Positions 1 through 11,099 of a DNA stretch of 64,000 bases are shown here, piece by piece. The DNA lies in contig CM049320.1 of the NCBI GenBank assembly GCA_026874595.1, forward strand, positions 49,736,714 through 49,800,713, read 5' to 3'. The DNA is from Sipunculus nudus. Lineage: Eukaryota; Annelida; Sipuncula; Golfingiida; Sipunculidae. How positions within the stretch are numbered: position 1 is the first letter of the stretch; each line of letters opens with the position of its first letter. Below the pieces are notes generated by a model. The model did not search any database. It was not told the origin of the DNA and saw nothing but the letters and a program-made list of their open reading frames with translations. The translations under genes were made by a program, and so were the position numbers.

Positions 1-3000
1 TCGCCACCAATCGAGTACACTTTTCTGAGGATTACCATGAGTGAGTTCGCCTTCGTAATACTGAGTACATGTATACATTATACAAGGGATTTAACAATTC
101 GTTATCCGCGATTTTATAACAACAGATGTAATGTTACTAGTTAAATATAATCCATAATAATATTATTTAACACTGGTAAACAATGTAATTTTTATTAAAA
201 GGGCTGATCCATCCGATCATCGACCCTAACGACGGTGTTCGTAACCCAGATGGGAAACCTCTGAAAAAAAGTAAAAAAAAAAAAAAAAGAAAAAATAATC
301 ATGAAGGTGATGTGAATATGTAGCCTTTAAAAAATTAAAAATATACACAGCCCACTCTAAATCCTCGTAACAAGGGCCGTTCGGTAACGGTAGCGTTCAT
401 CAAAGCAAAGGTGCCAATACAATTATAATGGTGACTCATTCAGGGTTTGTTGTACATACTACTACATGTATAAAGAAAATGTGTTTTACTTACATCAACC
501 TTGGTAAAGTTTTAGGAGCTGATCAGTCTTTTGACAATGATAACTGAGCGCAAAGATTTTTTTCCCTTACCAGTTCTTCAAGTCCCTTCACTGGATAAAG
601 GAATACCAAAGCCATATAAATATATCAAAGCTGTAAGTCTGATAAAAATTTGAATATAATTTCCGAAAGGAACATATCATTTAACATATTTACAGATTAC
701 TCTGTCGCCAAGAACATGGCAGCCGCTGAGATTTTCAAAGGCTGGGGGTTTCGTTAGTAGATAACCAGATAAACGGATAAAGGGTCAAAGGACTTCAAAA
801 AACTTCAAATGAGTATCGAGGTCACAGTCCTGACATAAATAACGCAAAAAATAACATGTTGTATTAGGATTTTACATTTATATAACCGCTTTTATATAAC
901 CGGTGTGAAATACACACACACGAAAGTTCCTGACATGAGCTAGTATTTTCTTTTCTTCATTGACAAAGTTTTCATTAAGCACTTATTCCAGCCGTCTGGG
1001 GCATTCATGACTTTAACAATCATGGAGAAATATAATAGACGAAAAGTCTGTAACACACACATTCTTCTGGTGAAATAAAAAAACACAATGATCTAACATC
1101 TGGTTGCTCAATATTTTATTAGTACCTTAACGATTCCACCATATAATGAGAATAACTAATAGGAAATTTCTTTCTGAATCTTTTCGTCTAATTTCTGGTT
1201 TAAATGAACGAGGAAATAGCTATTTCTGCTCACTCTCAGATAATATTTCTAAAGCATCAGGCCAGTAAAATCAGATATGTAGGTGGCAGGCCCTCCTGAG
1301 GAGAGGGAGAAGTACCAATGATATGGTCGGCGTGCGGCATGATTGCGAATACAGGTTCTCGCCGGGTTGTCTCGAGTTACGGATTTGTTCGATATCTCAT
1401 ATTATATTATAGGAGCTTGCAATATAGGTATTATATCTAATGAAAATTTGTTTAAACAGATATCAGACAATTAAGGGCTCAGGGAATTGTTATTGGCATC
1501 ATAGTGTCATACCCTTGTCCCCAACCGGGTCTCTTCGACTTTCAGACATACCCGGCTCTTAAACCACACGAATCCGGGACATTTCTTATTTCGGTAAACA
1601 CCAGGAATCTAACGAATAATTAATTGATTGCTTGGAGACCAGTACAGACCACTCTCCTGGTCACCCGTATGGACATGTATATACAAACATTTCCTTATTC
1701 TTACATTCTGATACTTGTAATATTCGGAAAGTTCAGCCAGGGGATCCAGCATTGTAAAAGTTAAGGTGTCCAGAACTGGTGCAAGGGACCAGATTCGGGG
1801 GCCAAACTTGGGCACACTTGGTTACACGGAATCACAACTGGTCATAGCTCTAGGGCTGAAGATTGGCCACAGGGTTTTTTATTTTGTTATATCTGGATAA
1901 TTTGAGGGCAAAGTTTTTTAATCTGAACAGACAATTTAACTAATATTATTAATACCACAAAGAGGGGGATGGGGGTGGGGTCTTATCAAAAGATAAGAGT
2001 TTAGCACGAGCTTGGATTAGATTAAAGAGGTACCTAAATATGCCAGGTAATTATGTCATGGTACATTCACGACGTATTATCAACAGAGATATATTACACA
2101 CACGCACACACACACATATATATTGTAATACACGACACATCTTGTATATTTGTATATTTTATAAGTTTAAGACTAGACAAGGATTTCATAATATTTTATT
2201 CTTATTTTATTCTTATGCGTGAGAGAGAGAGAGAGATAGTGTGAGTGATAGTACTTGGCCCTTTTTCTTGGAGAAAGAGATCGACGTCTTGCCCGGGGGC
2301 CCTTGTAAGTTAAAAAGTTAATATGATAGTTTATTAGTCTCAATGGCCCTGTAACATTGGCAAATTAATAAACTATTACCTATGAAGTAATAGATTATTG
2401 GCAAACATTAAACATCCATCTAGTCTTATATTATGTAACAACTTATTTCATCTGGCCAATTCATGTATATAAAAGCATCTTCTTAAACTTTACGCTTGCC
2501 GAAATTGACACCAGGTGTATAAAAAACTTTCAATATTAATATCAAATTATAATTGCAATAAGTAAGTGTGATAATCATTTTAATCAATCAATCGCACTCT
2601 GATTTAAGTTTCGGGGAAGTATATGAAATAGAATATAATAAAAATATTCAGGCACACTGACCATCATATATATTTAGACATATTTGTAAATTTTATGGAG
2701 AAAACGTATCTACATCTTATATATTTAAAAAAATTCCCAGAGATCCAAACTATTCGGTAAATTGAAAAACAAAATGTAAAGTAATATCACAAAACCGTTT
2801 TCCGGATCCTGATTATAATAAAGTGTCAACGACAACGACAACGACTTTGCATGAATATTTTTTTGTTCTATGTTTTTTCTTCTTTTTCGTGTTTATAACC
2901 TCGAACCAAATAACAACTAAATCTCAGAAATATATTAACGGCTTTGCTCAGGTATCTAACATTTTTATTATTAAGTGCAAAATTAGATTAGGACCCGAAA

Positions 3001-3600
3001 ATAGAAAATAACCTCATATAAAACCTCCGATAACATTCTCGAGAAAATGGTGTGTCACGATAAATCTAGAAAAGCTAAAACAAAGACGACTGCAATAAGG
3101 CGACAGTTTTAAAGATTCACTTTAACATGTTCACAAAGTTTGCCTTGTAATATTTCTTGTGATTCCAGACGGTCTCCGTTTGCCTATATGACAATGTTAA
3201 AGAATAATTTGATAAAACAATATATAGTCATCCAGATTACCCCGGTGTTAACTTAATCCTTCATTTCTCTACATGGCATTTTTAATACAATTACGGGCAG
3301 ACACATTGTGTTATTTCAACCAAGTTAGTATTTCTCAACAATACGATTGTCTGGTGCCGATCATAATAATCTATATATTATGATAAGTCAGCTTAGTGCA
3401 TTTTATGGCCCATATTGAACCACATTAATTATTCATACCCAAAAATATATATTCATATTAAAACTCGGATAGCATGTCGTGCCCGGAATGATACTTATTC
3501 CTAAACCGAGCTTTAAAAATTAAAAAAATAAAATATCAATTGACTGAAGGTGTCGTCCATGACGTCATCATTAAGCGCCCTTTTTTCTGAAAAAAAACTC
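1..3600. other. Non-coding flank with microsatellites
   Basis: I see no exon here. The short open frames match no family and have no paired splice sites. The stretch holds an A-run near 268-288, a CA tract around 2094-2118 and a short GA tract at 2219-2236. It lies downstream of the minus-strand lectin gene ending at 3640, so part could be its 3' flank. Confidence 0.6.
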
Positions 3601-3639
3601 TAAAACGTCAGGGTGTGACAGAACTCCGCGAATGTGCAC

Positions 3640-3887
3640 TCACACTGGTGTGACAGGGTGTGCAGCCTCATCATATTCACAGATGTATCCCCAGGGAACC
3701 ATCCTCGCGTCATTCCATTTGAAGTTGTACCCCGCCTTCAGTGCAAGGAAATCTTCTTCCGGAAACCCATCATCCTTTGGTTCCCCTGGAAACCAGTCGG
3801 TGTAGGTTACCTTTTCACCTGTAGCTGCCCACACCCAATTACCTTCCTCGTCATTATCTGTACCAGAGGTCCAATAATTCATGTTTT
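3640..3887 (-). CDS. Lectin gene 1 exon 4: C-terminal CTLD half
   Basis: A 248-nt terminal exon, open from the TTGCAG acceptor to TGA at 3640-3642. It shows the CTLD signature series: 'NYWTSGTD', 'GNWVWAATGE', 'YTDWFPGEP', the WND triplet and a final 'GYICE'. The Ca-site motif is EPK rather than EPN or QPD, and the two inner cysteines that usually sit in 'EDC' and 'WNDxxC' are Phe and Met here, so the short disulfide is absent. The exon is identical in length to the broken copy at 13829-14076. Confidence 0.82.
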
Positions 3888-4639
3888 CTGCAATGATTAA
3901 GGACAGCGGAACTTGACTTTTTTATATTGATAGGCAGCGAGTATTTGATGCGAAAAGAGGTAAACATATAACAGGAATTCGTTGAGGCAATTGCGAATCA
4001 ACTTATATGTTCAGGCATATATGTTATATTGCAAATATATAAAGTTTATAAACTATAAGAAAACATGAGGATCTAATGCAAACGAATTATTTGCCTGCAT
4101 CGAATGAAAGAGAAATAAAGTGATAAGCTTTATTTGTCTGCCTGTCGGCCTGTCCTTTTATAAATATTACAATTATAATTATGAATCAGCCTTTCTTTTC
4201 TGAAAAGCACTGACTAAATAAACTTCATTTCCTGTATGTATATGCAGAAAAGTCTAACCCCACCCCTCCACTTTCCGACCCAACTCCCCTGCCCTACCAT
4301 CCTTGCACATGTGCACCGGGGATGTTAGTTATATTGCACCTATAGAAAATTGATAAAAGTGGAGAAGATGCTGTAATAAAAAAATAGGTGAACTGTCAAC
4401 AACTTATCATATGGTTGGATCAGAAAATACCATTTGGAACAATTCTTTACTGATCAAATCAAACCAATCATATCAACTGACCATGCCTAATATATTTTTT
4501 CCCCTCTCAGATCTACATTTATTATTAATTTAGTTTTTCCTTTAAGGTGGACTTCAGCGGAACATTGTGTTCAATGGATCTCTGTTCGTACACATGAACA
4601 TATAACTGATGCTTGTAATAATAGTATAATAAAATAATA

Positions 4640-4862
4640 ATTATCATCGTTGTTGAGGGAACCAGCACGGACCGGATTTTCCGGAAACCTGTGACTTGCT
4701 CGAGAGCCCACTTAACCTTCAGTCAGTCAGTCTCATGTCATTAATATTACAAGCATCTGTTATATTTCCATGTAACTGACTGAAAGTGAAGTGGGCGCTC
4801 GAGCCAGTCACAGGTCTCCGGAAAATCCGGCCGGCACTGGCTCCCTCAGCACCGACGACAAT
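4640..4862. mobile_element. Foldback (MITE-like) element
   Basis: Two arms of about 95 bp, 4640-4737 and 4769-4862, are inverted repeats of each other with roughly 85% match by eye, and are separated by a 31-base spacer. The shared core reads GGATTTTCCGG and CTCGAG in both arms. The spacer contains ATTACAAGCATCTGTTATAT, whose inverse (ATATAACTGATGCTTGTAAT) lies just outside the left arm near 4600-4620, so the inversion is nested. No ORF; probably a non-autonomous DNA transposon. Confidence 0.7.
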
Positions 4863-4941
4863 GTTGTACAGGCTGACTCATTTTTGGTTGATCTAAGATA
4901 TTAAAGGCGAAAATAGAAAATAATTTTAGATTTGAAAATGT

Positions 4942-5094
4942 TAAAACGGTAAGGGTGGAGGAAACAGGATAACCCGGAGAAAACCACCGACGTTGGACAA
5001 GCCACTACAACCCACTCTCATAGCAACACTGGGTATCGAACCCAGGTCGTCAGCGGAGAGGGCCGAGCGTTTTACCACTCAGCCATCCATGCCC
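4942..5094 (-). mobile_element. tRNA-derived SINE, copy 1
   Basis: Read on the minus strand, it starts GGGCATGGA, then a Pol III A box TGGCTGAGTGG (5075-5085) and a B box GGGTTCGATACCC (5031-5043), followed by a non-tRNA body with GGTTTTCTCCGGGTTATCC. The head resembles a Ser/Leu type tRNA. The body recalls the conserved central domain of some animal SINEs (Nin-like), from memory only. It sits in the last intron of lectin gene 1. Confidence 0.72.
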
Positions 5095-5267
5095 TTTATT
5101 AAAAACATATTATCTATCAAAATTTCATCGTGTTGCCTATAAAAAGTTGGTCGGAAATCAGCTATTTCTTCTAATGACTCCATTTCTGGACTACATAGTA
5201 GCATCCCCATTGTCTACATAGAGGAATTTGTAAACCATACTCCATTCCACCACTAGTCCACCTGTTT

Positions 5268-6672
5268 TTTATGCCCCCGCCATTTTGTGGCCGGGGCATA
5301 TAGTTTTACCCATGTCCGTCCTTCCGTCCTTCCGTCATTCCGAAATCAAACAGTTGTACGGACTTTTTTTCGCAATGCCTGCAGATATTGGCCTGATTTT
5401 TGGTGTGTGGGAAGATAATGACCAGTTACAGATCGAGTTCGCGTTTCGTCCCGGTTGACCTACTTTTCACCGTTTTACGGCTCCTAAACTTAGAAAATTT
5501 CATGAAAAATAGAAATTTTCATGACAAATACATATGTAAGGACTTTTTTTTGCAATGCCTGCAGACATTGGCCTGATTTTGTGTATGTGGACAAATAATG
5601 ACCAGTTACAGATCGAGTTCGCGTTTCGTTCAGGTTGACCTACTTTTGACTGTTTTACGGCTCCTAAACTTTAAAAATTTCATGAAAAATAGAAATTTTC
5701 ATGACAAATACACATGTACGGACTTTTTTTTCGCAATGCCTGAAGATATTCGCCTGATTTTATGTATGTGGTCAGATATAGACCAGTTACAGATCTAGTT
5801 TGCGTTTCGTCTCTGTTGACCTACTTTTGATTTTTTTTACGGCTCCTAAACATAGAAAATTTCAAGAAAAATATAAATTTTCAAGACAAATGTACATGTA
5901 CAGCCGTTTTAGCCCTCAGCTCATAGGCTGATGGGCTATTGTCTTCACCCAGGCTGTCCATCCTTCCGTCCGTCCGTCTGTCCGTCCGGAGTCTGTCCAT
6001 CCTGCGTCTGTTAACTTTTACCTTGTGAGCGAAATATATATCTCTTAAAGATTTACCGTTGCAATTTTATTTCATCAGTGAATATGTATATCGATAAAAT
6101 CTCGGTCAAGTTCGAAGATTGGTGACCTTGACCCATTTTTCTACATTTTAGAGCTGATTATACAAAAACACTCAAAAGCTTATATCTCAGGAACCATATG
6201 GTGGATTGTTTTGAAACATGGTACATACTTCTCCAATATAAATTTATAACTGATTATCAGCTTTTGCTAATATCCTATTTTCGCAATGCAGTGCTTACAG
6301 ATACTGGCCTAATGTTTGGTCTGTGGGCGCATAATGACCACTTACAGATCAAGTTCGCGTTTCGACCCAGTTGACCTATTTTTGACCATTTGACAGATCC
6401 TGAACATAGAAAATTTCATGAAAGACAGAAATTATTATGAAAAATGCACATGTATGGACTTTTTTTTCACAATGCCTGCAGATACTGGCCTGATTTTAGG
6501 TGTGTTGCTTGATATTGACCCGTTACAGATCGTGTTTGCATTTTGCTCTTGTTGACCTACTTTTGACCATATGACACCTCCTGAACTTAAAAAAAAATCA
6601 CAAAATTTAACAAATGTTTCTAATTTGCCCCAGGCGGGGCATTTGTGTCGTTCCGACACATCTAGTTTTATG
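5268..6672 (+). mobile_element. Mid-repetitive element with internal 180-bp repeats
   Basis: The left end reads ATGCCCCCGCCATTTTGTGG and the right end GCGGGGCATTTGTG, a pattern seen at the ends of a widespread bivalve element. Inside is a 180-bp direct repeat: the 'GGACTTTTTTT..GCAATGCCTG' start recurs at about 5361, 5541 and 5721, with more diverged units near 6280 and 6457. Each unit contains CAGTTACAGATCGAGTTCGC. A block of GTCCGTCC repeats lies at 5967-5988. No ORF; its open frames are repeat shadows. Confidence 0.65.
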
Positions 6673-6754
6673 CTAATTTTTATATAATGCAAATTTAATG
6701 CTCTCTTATCTTATTCTTAATAAGTATGTACATCTGCAGCGTTCCTATCGGTTT

Positions 6755-7062
6755 GGGACAACATGACAGGGCGGTAGCACTCGCTTCCGGTCATATTATT
6801 ATTGTATCCTGGTGTCACCCAGGCCCGGTGTCCATCGCACCTGCAGGCCTGGGTGTGTAATCACCCCATTGCCGGGTCATAACAACGAGGAACCTCGAAA
6901 AGAGGCTCTCGTTTGTGAGTGATACAGGGCTGCGGGGTACAGCCTTCCCACTAAGCCTGCAGAGCGCTCACCATGGGTTGGGACCGACCGTGAAAATCTC
7001 AGCCGAGTAGCGAACGACCTCCCGGCTTTGAGTCCTGTGCTCTATCCCTGAGCCGAAGAACC
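6755..7062 (-). mobile_element. tRNA-derived SINE, family 2, copy 1
   Basis: On the minus strand, a head with GGCTCAGGGATAGAGCAC (A box region) and a B-box-like GTCGTTCGCTACTC is followed by CCATGGTGAGCGCTCTGCAG and a body with paired CCCAGGC/GCCTGGGT segments. The tail CCATGGTGAGCGCTCTGCAG recurs exactly at 32449-32468 on the plus strand, which defines a family with two members in opposite orientation. Confidence 0.65.
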
Positions 7063-8505
7063 AGGTTTAGTAACGACATAAGCTGACCAGGATTGGCAAG
7101 TTTCTGCTATTGCCATTTCTGCCGTGGTTTCTTCCCGGTAACTGCCGTGCAGCAGAAAAACTATTCTGCCATTGTTTCTGCCATAAGAAATACCCTGACA
7201 AGTGCGATCAAATGAATATATAATAGCTGTTCAATTTAAATATGAAACAGCAAATATAGCAGTTATAAAAATTACCAAGGTGTATAAATTTATGACAGAA
7301 TATATTAATAATTACTGAGGGGTTAAGTAAGGCCTAAATATAGGAAGGTTGGGGTGGGGTCTTGAATGATCACTTAGTTAACAATAATCTAAAATTAAGC
7401 ACGGTTTCTGCGCCAAACATCAGAGGCTGTGTAAGCATCATCAAAATCCGCATTATTTCATGCATGGACGAGCACACGATCTTCCAACATCACTCTCATC
7501 AATAGTAACCACTAGACTTATCCTCTAATACACCCAGCCTTAGGAAAACGCTACTGGAGCTAGGCTCTGTTACAATAGCTCAGACACAGGAATGACTATA
7601 TAAACAAGTTAAAGCACATCAGCAAACCTCAAGGGCTGTGATAATGACATTGCCTCAGCCTAGGAACCCATGATCCTCACTTACACATGGTCTTCTGCTC
7701 AGGACAGTACAGGCTCTGAGAGCTGGGACTGCATAATCCCAGTCAATTTGAAAAATATGCATCACACCTGAAAATTTCTAACTACACCACCGACAGTTGT
7801 TATAAATCTGTTCATATAAATTTAGGCAAATTTGGTTTTATGCACAATGCTCTTTTCAGCAAGCAGTTAAACCGACGTTATAATCCTGCTGCTAAAACCT
7901 CTCCTCTCCCTGCCTAGAACTTGCAAACCTTGCTTATTACAGAAAGTGAAGGACAACATTGAGCATTATTATCGATGAATAAATTGAATAACATGACTAT
8001 CATTACCATTTCTTAATATATGATTTTAATAAATGCTTGTATTTAAGGCTAACTTTTGATTCATAACGAATACTATCTTCTGTTAAATACAATATATTTT
8101 GATAATTTAATCTTTCTGTCACCAAATAAATTTCTGCAGAATATTAACCCTGATGCTAACGATATTAAACGTAATACAATGGTGATTATGGTACTTGTAA
8201 GACATATTTTCGTCGCGTCAAACATACATCCATTCTACATAACATGGATAAACGTATATGGCCACTCAAGCAGCTTTTGCAGTTCTTTCTAGACAGATCA
8301 ACCAGGCCCAAGCATCGCAAAGTAAATGTATTTTTGTTCATATTTATCAAAATCATCATAAAACGCCACATCAACTTCTTTAATAAACTCTAATGTGTCG
8401 TAGCAAACATAATAAATTTGAAGAGTATTTTTCATAAGTATATGTTTTATTGTTTAAAATTAAATCTGTAGCCGATTATTGAATAACAAAAGTAACCTTG
8501 TTTAC
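7063..8505. other. Intron sequence of lectin gene 1
   Basis: No exon seen. The only open frames are short, overlap each other on both strands, and lack family similarity or splice sites of the right phase. Confidence 0.55.
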
Positions 8506-8717
8506 CTTCACCGATAATTTGCAATAGATGCTGTAGGTGCTCCTGTTCTTCCTTTTTTCGATTGCTAACAAATAACCGCTTTGAGTGTTACACAGGCTTT
8601 TGGCATCGATGGGGGTTGCACTATCTTTACTGATCTTATAGTAAGAAGGGAAGCATATTCAATCGATGATTCGCCCACAACCGTACATATGCTCAAAGCC
8701 AATTGGAGAGTCAACAC
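8506..8717 (-). pseudogene. Lectin gene 1 exon 3: N-terminal CTLD half, broken
   Basis: Read in the phase set by the neighbours, it gives 'GFEHMYGCGRIID', a TGA stop, then 'CFPSYYKI' and 'LCNTQSGYLLAIE', matching the intact copies at 14575-14793 and 20910-21128. The motif ending in GGYLxAIE is the conserved first half of a CTLD. After it the reading frame must shift by one base to continue into 'EEQEHLQHLLQII'. The exon is 212 nt against 219 nt in the intact copies, which fits a 1-bp deletion plus two missing codons. Acceptor (CACAG) and donor (GTAAAC) are intact. Confidence 0.75.
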
Positions 8718-9118
8718 CTGTGAATTGATACAATATGTTAGTGTCTTCTTGGTTCTACATACTACATAATAAATAGATATGGTGCTTGGAAAAGATTGAT
8801 GGCACCTGATCTCGTTTAAAGTAAATCTTAACAGATCCATTGTTAGCCTTGGTCTGTTTTCATTGTACACATAACTTCCATATTGGATTTAAAACATTAT
8901 CTTCCTGTATGATATTAAAACATTATCAACTTGATTTCATCAAATATATTGTCTGTCAATGGAAAGTGGTCAACGGTCTTTTTATTTATCAATTTTGATT
9001 TTCACTCGCATTTATACGACATTATTTCACTTCAGTTCAATATCGGTTAATGGACATTTACGATATTAGAATACGTTTACAATAACATATTTCAGATATA
9101 TACCAAAAAGTACCTTAC

Positions 9119-9334
9119 TTTTGAGACTCCTGGGACACTGAGATGGGACTGGCGAAAGCCTCGTTTTGTCCTCTGGCCTATGTGGGACACAGATGTCTTT
9201 AGTAACCTTTCCCCGTGTACAAAGTGGGTTATCTTGTCTTTTGCAGATCGCTTCACACTGCTTTTGTGAAATTCTTTTGCGTTGAACACGCTTAATCTCT
9301 GACACTGAAGGCGACATGAGCATACATCTCACCC
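9119..9334 (-). CDS. Lectin gene 1 exon 2: cysteine-rich linker
   Basis: A 216-nt exon with TTTCAG acceptor and A|GTAAGG donor, phase 1 at both ends, open throughout. It encodes about 72 residues that are basic and cysteine-containing, with a Cys-x3-Cys pair in 'QCEAICKRQ' and later single Cys near 'NPLC', 'DICVP' and 'QCPRS'. It joins the signal peptide to the CTLD. I do not recognise the segment as a named domain; an N-terminal extension ahead of a CTLD is common. No equivalent was found in lectin gene 2. Confidence 0.55.
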
Positions 9335-9567
9335 CTGAAATGGCTAAAGATTACCAGGGTCAGTATATTTAAAAGAACACTACGTTTGCTTTAATTACAC
9401 AAATTTATGAAGATACATTTCTCAGGTTTACGTCAAAAATGAATCATGAGTCTTCACTATATTACAATTTCAACCTGGGAAAATAAACGTCTCAGATAAA
9501 CTATATGTTATATGTTAACTACAATATTCCGATAATATCCGATTACCACCTAAACAGGAAATGTTAC

Positions 9568-9610
9568 CTGCTAGCAATATAAGGTGACAAATGCAGAATA
9601 CTACAGCCAT
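9568..9610 (-). CDS. Lectin gene 1 exon 1: signal peptide
   Basis: The exon encodes MAVVFCICHLILLA plus the first base of a Gly codon, then a GTAACA donor. This is a compact hydrophobic signal-peptide core. The ATG is chosen because it opens the hydrophobic stretch and because the 14 bases at 9612-9625, just upstream, are identical to those upstream of the lectin gene 2 start at 24011. No clear TATA box is visible close upstream. Confidence 0.72.
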
Positions 9611-10269
9611 GATGAATTCTCGCTGAACATACAGTCACACAAGTTGTCCTACCACTCGCCTTAATTTCTGGTAACTATGTATAATCGATAAAGCCATTTC
9701 CAGTCCATTTTCTTGTCCCTTCTGAATGACCAGGTACCTGTATACCTAAACCCAACGGCCGGATCAATATGCAATATCTACAGCCATATCAGCTACCTTT
9801 TACTGGTCCATCAAACCAATGAAAAACATGCACTTTGTGCAACTGCTGCCTTTATTCCATAAATTAAAATTTTAATCAATCAAACACACATGAAAGCGTA
9901 GTCTATTCGTCTATTATTTTCTGATTCAACTGCATTTCAATAGGAAATGCAGGAAGTGATGATAAATAACGACAGCCATTCAATAGGACTATCAATTATA
10001 CGTATCAAAGGTTTTCTGCACACTTAAGCAACATCGCCACAATTAACATGGTGATATCAACCAAAGTGAGCAATACATATATGTTCCATGTTTATTTTGA
10101 TATCATTCTGCCCATATGTATGTTATCAATACTTTTTCGGGACCAGTTTAGGACATCATTTTACATTTATATTTGCGTTTACTGAGTCATCGTGAGCATG
10201 CTTCTTGCATTATTGTTCAAGTAGTCTGCGAATAAAAGATCCTCATATATATTGCTCTTGAACAGTCAG

Positions 10270-11095
10270 TCAGTATAAGGGCACCACTTGGAAAGCGGTG
10301 CCCTATAGTGATCACCGGGTCAGTCCGTACTTCCGTCCTTCCGTCAGTGACGCTTTCTTTCGCCCAAGATATCTCAACAAGAACATGATTGATCTTTCTC
10401 ATATTCACAGGGATCACTGGGGCCTATATGATTCATGAGGGGTCGATCCCCTTCAAAGTCCAATATGGCGGGCCAGACCATAATCGGAGATTTTCTGTCA
10501 CAAACATTTTCACACACAGAATACCCTTAATATTTGCGAATGACAGGGATGATTGGTGTTTATGAGGACTTGATATACAGACTTGCTCAAAATCTTATAT
10601 TGCCGCGAGAGTACAATCTTTGATTTTGTATTGAACACATTATTTCAGACATATCTTCTTTAATATAATTTGAACCAGTAGGATTTTGTTCCCTCAAGCA
10701 TATTGATAAAAACCTGTTACTTTGTTGTCGTATAGTTTCACCTATGTCATTCCGCCATTCCAAAATCCAACAGTTGTACAGACTTTGTTGTTTGCAATGC
10801 CTGCGGATATTGGCCTGATTTTTGTGTTGGTGTGTGTATGGATGATTACCAGTTACAGATCGAGATCGTATTTCGTAATGGCTGACCTATTTTTGACAGT
10901 ATGACGGCTCCTGAACATAGAAAATTTTATGAAAAACAAAATTAAGAAAATTTCATAATAAAACTTTTGTACAGATATTTTGTTGCAATGCCTGCATATT
11001 TTGAGCTGATTTTCTGGGTTTTCGTTGGATGATGACTAGTTACAGATCGAGTTCTGGTTTTGTCCCGCCAGAACAACTTCTGACGGCATGATTTT
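10270..11095. repeat. Mid-repetitive DNA, related to the 180-bp repeat
   Basis: The left part has the CCGTACTTCCGTCCTTCCGTC tract typical of a dispersed bivalve repeat. From about 10745 it holds two diverged units of the 180-bp repeat seen at 5.3-6.6 kb (GCAATGCCTGC near 10796 and 10986, each followed by CAGTTACAGATCGAG-like sequence). No gene. Confidence 0.55.
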
Positions 11096-11099
11096 CCAG

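Larger units (their letters stand above)
3640..9610 (-). pseudogene. C-type lectin gene 1 (four exons, broken CTLD)
   Basis: A secreted single-domain C-type lectin, probably no longer able to make a full protein. Exons on the minus strand are 9610-9568 (signal peptide), 9334-9119 (Cys-rich linker), 8717-8506 (N-terminal half of the CTLD) and 3887-3640 (C-terminal half and stop). All three introns are phase 1 with GT-AG ends, which supports the model. CTLDs of this kind bind sugars or proteins and serve in innate recognition in invertebrates. The third exon has an in-frame TGA where the paralog has Gly and a 1-bp deletion after the 'YLLAIE' motif; the other exons are open. The long last intron (about 4.6 kb) is filled with repeats. 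A sequencing error pair or a null allele is possible, but two independent lesions in one exon favour a pseudogene. Confidence 0.72.

Noticed and set aside
5075-5085. A/B box pairs as possible functional tRNA genes (also 32343-32400 and 51483-51946)
   Set aside because: No acceptor-stem pairing or anticodon arm of a real tRNA; they belong to SINE heads or LTRs.
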